In this document: piece by piece, positions 1 through 5,444 of the stretch | How the letters are laid out: every line of letters starts with the position of its first letter | How positions within the stretch are numbered: the first letter of the stretch is position 1 | Assembly (NCBI GenBank): GCA_013694845.1 | Contig: JACDBQ010000891.1 | Coordinates: forward strand, 1-8,072 | Length of the DNA: 8,072 nt | Direction: 5' to 3' | From: Acidobacteriota bacterium | GTDB lineage: Bacteria; Acidobacteriota; Vicinamibacteria; Vicinamibacterales; 2-12-FULL-66-21 | Made by a program: the position numbers and the translations under genes | The notes under the pieces: generated by a model | The model's database searches: none | Seen by the model: the letters and a program-made list of their open reading frames with translations, nothing else | What the model was told of the DNA's origin: nothing

Positions 1-90
1 TCAGCTTCCTGTTACCAGCTTCCAGTTACCAGCTTCCAGTTACCAGCTTCCAGTTACCAGCTTCCAGTTACCAGCTTCCAGCTTGCAGTT
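1..90. repeat. 14-bp tandem repeat array downstream of polA
   Basis: Five perfect head-to-tail copies of the 14-mer GTTACCAGCTTCCA occupy 11-80. A degenerate partial copy lies at 1-10 and a decayed one at 81-90. Each 14-mer is two related heptamers; read on the minus strand they are CTGGAAG and CTGGTAA. The array may continue to the left beyond the window. It shares its core heptamer, in reverse orientation, with the array at 182-237. I see no coding potential specific to it and no terminal structures of a mobile element. Confidence 0.93.
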
Positions 91-139
91 AAGACCGGGT
101 TCGCAGCAAGAATCACCAACTCGAAGTCGAGAAGCCCCC

Positions 140-168
140 AAAGAAAGACAGCCGGGGCCGGCAGGCTG
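140..168 (-). terminator. Candidate Rho-independent terminator of polA
   Basis: On the minus strand, 66 bases after the polA stop codon, CAGCC (164-168) can pair with GGCTG (149-153) across a 10-base GC-rich loop. The tract TCTTTCTTT (140-148) follows immediately. An alternative stem, GCCG/CGGC, lies inside the same stretch. A GC-rich hairpin with a T-rich tail fits an intrinsic terminator, but the stem is only 5 bp and the T tract is interrupted by two C residues. It sits between the two inverted repeat arrays. Confidence 0.4.
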
Positions 169-170
169 CA
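156..170. repeat. 15-bp intergenic motif, copy 1
   Basis: GGCCGGCAGGCTGCA occurs here and, identical and in the same orientation, at 4434-4448. Both copies are intergenic. This copy overlaps one arm of the candidate polA terminator. The identity is seen directly; whether it reflects a dispersed repeat family is inference. Confidence 0.5.
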
Positions 171-181
171 CCTGGAACCGG

Positions 182-237
182 AGGCTGGAAGCCGGAAGCT
201 GGAAGCTGGGAGCTGGAAGCTGGGAGCTGAGAGCTAC
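182..237. repeat. Heptamer tandem repeat array abutting the polA stop codon
   Basis: Eight consecutive heptamers fill 182-237: aggctgg, aagccgg, aagctgg, aagctgg, gagctgg, aagctgg, gagctga, gagctac. The last unit overlaps the polA stop codon (TAG, 234-236 read on the minus strand), so the array starts at the end of the reading frame. The core CTGGAAG is the same heptamer that appears on the opposite strand at 1-90. The two arrays therefore form an imperfect inverted repeat around about 91 bases of unique sequence. Confidence 0.9.
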
Positions 238-2966
238 GACTTTGCTTCTTTCCAGTTCTCCCCAACGCCGACGTCCACGGTCAGGGGCACCTTCAGCGTC
301 ACGGCCTTCTCCATGCGGTCACGGACGATTGCGACGGTTTCATCGGCAGCTTCCCGCGGCGCTTCGAACAGCAGTTCGTCGTGGACGGTCAGGATCATCC
401 GGGCCCGGCCGCCTGCGACCTGGGACAGGGCGGCGTGGACGTCGATCATTGCTTTCTTCAGGATGTCGGCTGCCGATCCCTGGATCGGGAGGTTCACGGC
501 CACCCGCTCGGCGGCGCCGCGGATCTGGCCGTTGCGGCTGGTCAGTTCGGGCACGAGCCGGCGACGTCCGAACATCGTTTTCACGACCCCGGTCTCGCGC
601 GCTGTCACCAGGAGCTGGTCGATGAAGCGCCGGACGTCGGGGAACCCCGCGAAGTAGGCGTCGATGAAGTCCTGCGCCTCCTGCCGGGAAACGCCGATGT
701 CTTTCGCGAGCGTGAACGCCTGCTTTCCGTAGAGCAGGGCGTAGTTGATGATCTTTGCGCGGCGACGCAGCTCGTGCGCGCTCAGCGCGCTGTGCGCGCC
801 GAACACTTTCAGCGCGGTGCGGTCGTGGATGTCTTCATCTCGGCTGAAGGCGTCGATCAGGGTCTGCTCGTCCGAGAGGTGGGCCAGCACGCGCAGCTCG
901 ATCTGTGAGTAGTCTGCCGAGATCAGGACGTTGCCCGGTTCGGCGACGAACGCCCGCCGGATTTCGCGCCCGACCTCGGTGCGGATCGGAATGTTCTGGA
1001 GGTTCGGGTCGCTGCTGCTCAACCGCCCGGTGGCCGCGACCGCCTGGTTGAAGCAGGTATGAACGCGGCCGGTGTCCGGATTGACGAGTTGTGGCAGGGC
1101 GTCGATGTAGGTGCCCTTCAGTTTCATCAGCGCGCGCCAATCGAGCACTTGCCGCGGGAGGTCATGCGTCAGCGCCAGCTCTTCGAGCACTTCGAACGAG
1201 GTCGACTGCGCCCTGGTCTTCGTCGTGCGCCGGATCGTTTCGGTTTTCATCCCGAGCTTGTCGAACAGGACCTCCGAAAGTTTCTTCGGTGAGTTGATGT
1301 TGAACTCTTCACCTGCCAGCTCGTAAATGGCCGCCGCCAGCCGCGCGAGCTCCTGGTCGACCTGGCCGGACTGCCCGACGAGAGCGGCGCCATTCACGCA
1401 GATCCCGGCCCGCTCGATGTCGACGAGCACCGGCACCAGCGGTAGTTCTAGCGTGTCGTACAGTTCTTCGAGTTGCTCCTGCCGCAGCAGTTCGCGCAGG
1501 CGGCCGCCCATCTGCAGCGCCAGATCCGCGCGCTCGCCGGCGTAGTCACGCACGCGTTCGAGTGGAACCTCGCGAAACGAGATTGCCTTGGCGCCCCGCC
1601 CGCAGACGTCCTCGTCGCGGAGCGCTTTGTACCCGGCGTGCTCGAGCGCCAGCTCCTCGAGCGGATGCGACGAGCGCGTCGCGTCGATCAGGTAGCTCGC
1701 CAGCATCGTGTCGGTTTCCACCCCGCGCAGCGTGATCCCGTGGCGCGCAAGGACGATCACGTCGAACTTGAGATCGTGCCCGACCTTGAGGATCGACGGG
1801 TCCTCGAGCACCGGTTTCAGAACGTCCAGGGCAGCACGGCCATCGATCCCTGCGACCGCGGTTTCCGCGTCGCTGTCGAACAGATCCGACGCGGCCCGAG
1901 GGACCTCCGTGAACGGAACGTAGCGCGCCTGGCGAGGCGCCGTTGAGAACGCGATCCCGGCAATGGCGGCCCGCATGGCCGACGGCCCATCCGGGATCAC
2001 TCGGAGCGCGCATCGACCGGCCTGCTTCAATTCTGCCGCCAGGGTGCGGAGATCGTCAGCCTCGGTCACGATCCGGTAGTCCTTCGCCACGGTGTCAGCG
2101 GTCGGCGCGAACTCCATTACCAGCGTGCGGAACCCGAGCCTGGTGAACAGCTCGAAGCACGCGGCCTGGTCCGCGCCCCGATAGCGGACGGCTTCAGGTT
2201 CGAATTCGACCGGCACGTCCACGCGAATCCGCGCGAGCTCCCGGCTCTGGCGGGCATCGTCCGCGTGGTGGAGCAGCCCCTCGCGGTACCGCTTGTTCGG
2301 GATTTCGGAGGCGTGTGCCAGGAGCGCCTCGAGATCGCCGTAGGTCGCGACCAGATCGCGCGCGCCTTTCTCGCCGATGCCTGGAACGCCCTTGATGTTA
2401 TCGATCGAGTCACCCATCAGCGCCAGCACGTCCACGACCTGCGACGGGGCGACCCCGAACTTCTCCGCGACGGCTTGGGCGTCGAACCAGGTGCCGTCTT
2501 CCTTCGGGTTGTAGACCTTCAGCCCGTCGTGCACAAGCTGAAAGAAGTCCTTGTCGCCGGTGACGATCGCCACCTCGAAGCCGCGACCGACCGCTTGCGT
2601 GGCCAGCGTGCCGATCACGTCGTCGGCCTCGAAGCGGTCGTAGGTGAGGATCGGCACCCCGAGCGCCTTGCATGCTTCGTGGACCCACGGAATCTGTTCC
2701 GCGAGGTCGGATGGCATCGGCGCGCGGTTCGCCTTGTAATCGGTGGCCATCTCGGAACGGAACGTCGGCCCGGCCAGGTCGAACGACGCAGCGATGTATT
2801 GCGGCGCGTGATCCTGCAGGAGCTTCCGGAGCATGGTCACGAAGATGTAGACCGCGTGGGTGGTCTTGCCGCCCGGGCCGCTCAGGCCCGCGCCGCGCAT
2901 CGCGTGATATGCGCGGTACATCTGCGAACTGCCGTCGATCAGGAAGAGCCGCGGGGAGTCAGCCAT
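234..2966 (-). CDS. polA: DNA polymerase I (5'-nuclease, degenerate 3'-5' exonuclease, polymerase)
   Basis: This 910-residue protein, close to the usual PolI length, fills gaps and removes RNA primers in replication and repair. The 5'-nuclease domain (about 1-290) keeps the acidic residues: D11, EADD (113-116), TGDKD (136-140) and MGDSIDN (184-190) before a helix-hairpin-helix. The polymerase domain (about 510-910) has motif A DYSQIELR (685-692, D685), an O-helix with R734, K738 and Y746, and motif C VHDELLF (861-867). The middle domain (about 295-490) has the 3'-5' exonuclease fold, but its motif I reads R322-V-I324 in place of D-x-E, and R479 replaces the motif III Asp; only D402 of the metal ligands remains. 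Proofreading is therefore probably absent, as in Taq and Bacillus PolI. Y742 replaces E. coli Phe762. The ATG start gives the standard N-terminus with LIDGSS. No Shine-Dalgarno sequence precedes it. Identity is secure; loss of exonuclease activity is inferred. Confidence 0.98.
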   Translation of the reverse strand: MADSPRLFLIDGSSQMYRAYHAMRGAGLSGPGGKTTHAVYIFVTMLRKLLQDHAPQYIAASFDLAGPTFRSEMATDYKANRAPMPSDLAEQIPWVHEACKALGVPILTYDRFEADDVIGTLATQAVGRGFEVAIVTGDKDFFQLVHDGLKVYNPKEDGTWFDAQAVAEKFGVAPSQVVDVLALMGDSIDNIKGVPGIGEKGARDLVATYGDLEALLAHASEIPNKRYREGLLHHADDARQSRELARIRVDVPVEFEPEAVRYRGADQAACFELFTRLGFRTLVMEFAPTADTVAKDYRIVTEADDLRTLAAELKQAGRCALRVIPDGPSAMRAAIAGIAFSTAPRQARYVPFTEVPRAASDLFDSDAETAVAGIDGRAALDVLKPVLEDPSILKVGHDLKFDVIVLARHGITLRGVETDTMLASYLIDATRSSHPLEELALEHAGYKALRDEDVCGRGAKAISFREVPLERVRDYAGERADLALQMGGRLRELLRQEQLEELYDTLELPLVPVLVDIERAGICVNGAALVGQSGQVDQELARLAAAIYELAGEEFNINSPKKLSEVLFDKLGMKTETIRRTTKTRAQSTSFEVLEELALTHDLPRQVLDWRALMKLKGTYIDALPQLVNPDTGRVHTCFNQAVAATGRLSSSDPNLQNIPIRTEVGREIRRAFVAEPGNVLISADYSQIELRVLAHLSDEQTLIDAFSRDEDIHDRTALKVFGAHSALSAHELRRRAKIINYALLYGKQAFTLAKDIGVSRQEAQDFIDAYFAGFPDVRRFIDQLLVTARETGVVKTMFGRRRLVPELTSRNGQIRGAAERVAVNLPIQGSAADILKKAMIDVHAALSQVAGGRARMILTVHDELLFEAPREAADETVAIVRDRMEKAVTLKVPLTVDVGVGENWKEAKS

Positions 2967-2997
2967 GGGGACGTGCTGCTACGATATCATTCGGATC
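2967..2997. promoter_or_regulatory. Short divergent promoter/start region between polA and the lipoprotein gene
   Basis: Only 31 bases separate the polA ATG (minus strand) from the most plausible start of the plus-strand lipoprotein gene. The only AT-rich stretch is the palindrome-containing ACGATATCAT (2981-2990). It could supply a weak -10-like element (TACGAT, 2980-2985) for the plus strand and TATCGT for the minus strand. No convincing -35 element or Shine-Dalgarno sequence is visible for either gene, so short-leader or leaderless transcripts, or promoters inside the opposing genes, are likely. This is inference. Confidence 0.3.
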
Positions 2998-3771
2998 GTG
3001 CTCACTCGTGTGGCCGCGGCCGTGGTCGCGGCGATCTCGGTCCTGTCGGCCGCCGGCTGCGGTGGCGGAATCCTCGGCAGGCAATACGAATACGAAGAAG
3101 ATCTGACGATCGGGATCGACGGTTCCGCGACGCTGGTCGTGAACTCGTCGCTTGCCGCACTGGCGGCGCTACGCGGGCTGAGGGTTCCGACGGACTCGTC
3201 CGAGCGGTTCAACCGCGACGACATCCGCGCGCTGTTTCAGACACCGGTCTCCGACGTGCGGCGAGTCAGCCGCGTCTGGACGCGGAAGGGACGACGTTTC
3301 GTACAGATTCGAATGGAGATCAACGACATCCGGAAACTGAGCGAAGCGGCCCCGCTGTCATGGTCGCGCTACGAGTTCGGGGCGAAAGACGGCCGGCATG
3401 TCTACCACCAGACCGTCGGGCCATCGGCCATGAAGCCAGGTGCCCTGAAGAACTACGGTTGGGACGGCAGCGAGATCGTCGCGTTCCGGCTGCACCTTCC
3501 GTCGAAAATTCTTCACCACACGGCCCGCGATCTTGAAACCAACGAGCCGTCGCTGGCGCGACGCGGCAACATCCTCGCCTGGGAGCAGCACCTCGCGGAC
3601 CGTCTCGACGGCCGCCCGATCGACATCGTCGTTGAAATGGAAAGCCAGTCGATTCTCTATCGGACGCTCTGGCTCTTTGCCTCGGCGTTTTTGGCCGCCG
3701 TCGTCGTGCTGGTGCTGCTGATCTGGTGGACGATGCGGAAGGGCCGCGAGCACGACAAGATCGCCGCCTGA
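2998..3771 (+). CDS. Putative lipoprotein with C-terminal membrane helix, function unknown
   Basis: I recognise no characterised family. Starting at the GTG at 2998, the product has 257 residues. A short LTR n-region and a hydrophobic stretch rich in Ala and Val lead to a lipobox-like SAAGC with Cys21, suggesting signal peptidase II processing. The mature part begins near EYEEDLTIGIDG and appears to be a mixed alpha/beta domain (about 25-220). A strong hydrophobic helix follows (about 225-244, ending LLIWW) and then a basic tail (MRKGREHDK). The predicted topology is a domain outside the cytoplasmic membrane, held by a lipid at one end and a helix at the other. The reading frame is open from an ATG at 2965, but that start overlaps the polA ATG and puts extra residues before the signal peptide; GTG at 3010 is another option. 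No Shine-Dalgarno sequence decides between them. The gene converges on the BON gene, 44 bases away. A resemblance to LppM-like lipoproteins is possible but not demonstrable here. Confidence 0.82.
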   Translation: MLTRVAAAVVAAISVLSAAGCGGGILGRQYEYEEDLTIGIDGSATLVVNSSLAALAALRGLRVPTDSSERFNRDDIRALFQTPVSDVRRVSRVWTRKGRRFVQIRMEINDIRKLSEAAPLSWSRYEFGAKDGRHVYHQTVGPSAMKPGALKNYGWDGSEIVAFRLHLPSKILHHTARDLETNEPSLARRGNILAWEQHLADRLDGRPIDIVVEMESQSILYRTLWLFASAFLAAVVVLVLLIWWTMRKGREHDKIAA

Positions 3772-3815
3772 AGTACGCCCCCAGCCGAATGCTGCGCTCA
3801 GCGCCTCGATCGGCT

Positions 3816-4406
3816 TCATCGCATCGTCGCGTCGACTCTTTTCAGACTCCCGCCCTCTGCCCCCTTGATGACATCGCGTTCGAGACGCGCCTCGGCATCG
3901 GTCCTCAGGGAGCTCACCACCGCGAATTCTCCCTGGCCGGTGGCCAGTGACCGCGCCAGCGCGCGATCCACCTCCGTCGGGACGACGCCTGTGAGCGTCA
4001 CCCGTCCGTTTTCGACCACGATGTGAATGGGTGGATTCGGCATCGCGGCGTATCGCCAGAATGCCGGATTGCCGTAGATGGCGCGCGCGATCTTCCGGCG
4101 GAGGGTTTCGTCGTGTATCGACACGGGGAGGACCTCGATCTCGTTGCGAACGGCACGCACGCCCTCGATCAGCGCGACGCGCTCCCCGAGGTCGCTCCGC
4201 TTGAACGGCATGGTCACCTTGCCGCGCAGCGTGACGGCTCCCTCGTCGACCTGCACGCTGATGTCATCGAAGATCGTGAACCGCGAGTAGCCGTTGATCG
4301 AACGCGTGACCGCGTCGGTCAGGGCTTCCCGGGTCACGGTTTGTGCGGACCCTGCCGCAGCGGAGAGCGCGACAAGGACGACGGCTGAAACGATCCTGGC
4401 AATCAT
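3816..4406 (-). CDS. Exported protein with two BON domains
   Basis: The product has 196 residues. Residues 1-21 form a signal peptide (basic MIAR, then an Ala/Val core, with probable cleavage after GSA-QT). Two successive BON repeats follow. The first (about 24-94) has ISVQVDEGAVTLRGKV and ERVALIEGVRAVRNEI; the second (about 98-168) has IHIVVENGRVTLTGVV and then LARSLATGQGEFAVVSSL. BON domains are known from OsmY and secretin-associated proteins and are thought to bind phospholipid or support envelope integrity; the role here is inferred as periplasmic. The ATG start has a strong GGAGGT four bases upstream (4411-4416). The ZIP gene ends 163 bases upstream on the same strand, so co-transcription is possible but not obvious. 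The C-terminal 28 residues are charged and belong to neither repeat. Confidence 0.9.
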   Translation of the reverse strand: MIARIVSAVVLVALSAAAGSAQTVTREALTDAVTRSINGYSRFTIFDDISVQVDEGAVTLRGKVTMPFKRSDLGERVALIEGVRAVRNEIEVLPVSIHDETLRRKIARAIYGNPAFWRYAAMPNPPIHIVVENGRVTLTGVVPTEVDRALARSLATGQGEFAVVSSLRTDAEARLERDVIKGAEGGSLKRVDATMR

Positions 4407-4410
4407 GGGG

Positions 4411-4416
4411 ACCTCC
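4411..4416 (-). promoter_or_regulatory. Ribosome binding site of the BON-domain gene
   Basis: On the minus strand GGAGGT lies four bases before the ATG at 4406. It is the clearest Shine-Dalgarno sequence in the window and fixes the start of the BON-domain protein. Confidence 0.75.
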
Positions 4417-4433
4417 GGCTCGAACCAAGCACC

Positions 4434-4448
4434 GGCCGGCAGGCTGCA
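4434..4448. repeat. 15-bp intergenic motif, copy 2
   Basis: This is an exact copy of GGCCGGCAGGCTGCA found at 156-170, in the same orientation. It lies 27 bases upstream of the BON-domain start codon, within the 163-base spacer 4407-4569. The rest of that spacer shows no convincing promoter boxes. Confidence 0.5.
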
Positions 4449-4530
4449 TCACGTCTTCTCAGGGCAAAGCGGATGCCATGAAACGACCGTGGATTTGCTG
4501 GGGATAGAGCCGTACGGTTGCGCCGCCGCC

Positions 4531-4555
4531 GTCCCCTGTCGCTCTCAGAGAGGAC
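4531..4555 (-). terminator. Weak hairpin downstream of the ZIP transporter gene
   Basis: In minus-strand RNA, GUCCUCU (4549-4555) can pair with AGGGGAC (4531-4537) as seven pairs including one G-U, around an 11-base loop. It starts 14 bases after the ZIP stop codon. There is no U-rich tail (GC-rich sequence follows), so it does not look like a classical intrinsic terminator. It may only stabilise the 3' end, or mean nothing. Confidence 0.2.
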
Positions 4556-4569
4556 GTCGTCCGAGGCGA

Positions 4570-5313
4570 CTAGAGGAGGACGATCGTCAGAATGCCCGCG
4601 CCGATGAGCACCATCTGCCGCAGCGCTCCTCCCTCACCCTTCCCCCGATGCAGGTCGGGAATGAGATCCGCCATGGCGATGTAGAGGAAGTTGCCGGCGG
4701 CAAACGCGAGCACATAGGGCAGTGCGGGTGGCACCGTCTGCGACGCCAGCATCATGGCCCCGGCTCCCAGCACCCCGCCGATACCCGACATCAGATTGAG
4801 GGTGAGCGCTTTGGATCGCGAATAACCGGCGCGCAGGAGGATCGCGACATCTCCCACCTCCTGTGGGATCTCGTGCGCGGCCACCGCCAGCGCCGTGGTG
4901 ACGCCGAGAGGAATGGAGGTCAGCACCGCCGCGGCGATGATCGCGCCGTCCACGAAGGTGTGGAATGTGTCGCCCACGATCACCAGCGACGCGGCGCTGC
5001 TCGTGTGCACCTCGCACTCATGGCCGTCGCCGTCGTGGCAGTGGCGCCAGAGCATCAGTTTTTCGAGGAGGAAAAACGTGAGCACGCCGCCGAGCAAGGT
5101 GCCGAGCGCCGTCGATGGAGGCAGCGTCTCCAGGGCTTCGGGGAGCAGCGCCAGCAGCGCCACCCCAAGTAACGTCCCGACCGCATAACTGATCGCCCAG
5201 GGCACCAGCCGGGAGCGGAGTCCATCGCCAAGCAGCAGAAACCCCGCCGCCGCCAGCAGGCCGCCGAGGCTGCCAAGGACGCTCAGCCCGATAGCCGCGC
5301 CGAACGATTGCAC
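4570..5313 (-). CDS. ZIP family metal (probably zinc) transporter
   Basis: This 247-residue membrane protein matches the usual length and about eight-helix plan of bacterial ZIP proteins, which carry Zn2+ or other divalent metals across the cytoplasmic membrane. Three N-terminal helices (about 5-28, 38-58, 68-88) lead to a cytoplasmic loop rich in metal ligands, HCHDGDGHECEVH (91-103). Helix IV has DTFHTFVDG (H118, D122) and helix V has AAHEIPQEVGD (H147, E148, E152, D155), the signature metal-binding pair of the family. C-terminal helices include GNFLYIAMADLIPDLH (207-222). The start is GTG: an in-frame TGA stands four codons upstream and no better start exists in that gap. The Shine-Dalgarno candidate is too far away (see the entry at 5283-5338). 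The repeat-filled spacer 5314-5444 separates it from the upstream VWFA gene. The metal specificity cannot be read from the sequence. Confidence 0.94.
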   Translation of the reverse strand: MQSFGAAIGLSVLGSLGGLLAAAGFLLLGDGLRSRLVPWAISYAVGTLLGVALLALLPEALETLPPSTALGTLLGGVLTFFLLEKLMLWRHCHDGDGHECEVHTSSAASLVIVGDTFHTFVDGAIIAAAVLTSIPLGVTTALAVAAHEIPQEVGDVAILLRAGYSRSKALTLNLMSGIGGVLGAGAMMLASQTVPPALPYVLAFAAGNFLYIAMADLIPDLHRGKGEGGALRQMVLIGAGILTIVLL

Positions 5314-5338
5314 CGCGGCATCATATCAGCCGCCTCCC
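5283..5338 (-). other. Possible short leader ORF overlapping the ZIP start
   Basis: On the minus strand GGGAGG (5333-5338) lies eight bases before an ATG at 5324. That ATG opens a 13-codon frame (MMPRCNRSARLSG) ending at TGA 5283-5285, inside the ZIP gene and out of its frame. The ZIP GTG at 5313 lies 19 bases from this Shine-Dalgarno sequence and has no closer one. The short frame could couple or restrain ZIP translation, or could be chance. Confidence 0.25.
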
Positions 5339-5356
5339 GGCTCTCACGAGCACGTC

Positions 5357-5395
5357 GCACGTGAGCACGTGAGCACGTGAGCACGTGAGCACGTG
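5357..5395. repeat. 8-bp tandem array of CACGTG palindromes
   Basis: Four perfect copies of GCACGTGA (5357-5364, 5365-5372, 5373-5380, 5381-5388) and a seven-base partial copy give five CACGTG palindromes at exact 8-bp spacing. Diverged CACGT elements continue on both sides (5351-5355, 5406-5410, 5413-5417). The array sits between the VWFA stop codon and the ZIP start, so it is in the ZIP upstream region and the VWFA 3' region. Confidence 0.92.
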
Positions 5396-5419
5396 CGCAC
5401 GGTGGCACGTAGCACGTCA

Positions 5420-5444
5420 CACCTCGCACCTCGCACCTCGCACG
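5420..5444. repeat. 7-bp tandem array ending at the VWFA stop codon
   Basis: Three perfect copies of CACCTCG (5420-5426, 5427-5433, 5434-5440) and a partial CACG (5441-5444) end immediately next to the VWFA stop codon (TAA, 5445-5447 on the minus strand). Like the array after polA, it has a heptamer period and begins exactly where a reading frame ends, but the sequence is unrelated. Confidence 0.85.

Noticed and set aside
1..90. CRISPR array
   Set aside because: The repeats are contiguous 14-mers with no unique spacers between them, and there are no cas genes nearby.
2965..2997. ATG at 2965 as the lipoprotein start
   Set aside because: It overlaps the polA ATG, has no Shine-Dalgarno sequence, and adds MGTCCYDIIRI before an otherwise well-formed signal peptide that starts naturally at GTG 2998.
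2265..3536. 423-codon open frame on the plus strand across the polA start and lipoprotein gene
   Set aside because: It is antisense to the conserved 5'-nuclease domain of polA and out of frame with the lipoprotein gene. The translation is Arg-rich with no recognisable domain, as expected of shadow frames in GC-rich DNA.
3772..3815. Bidirectional terminator between the convergent lipoprotein and BON genes
   Set aside because: The only inverted repeat is GCTG/CAGC (3791-3802), four pairs with no T tract on either side.
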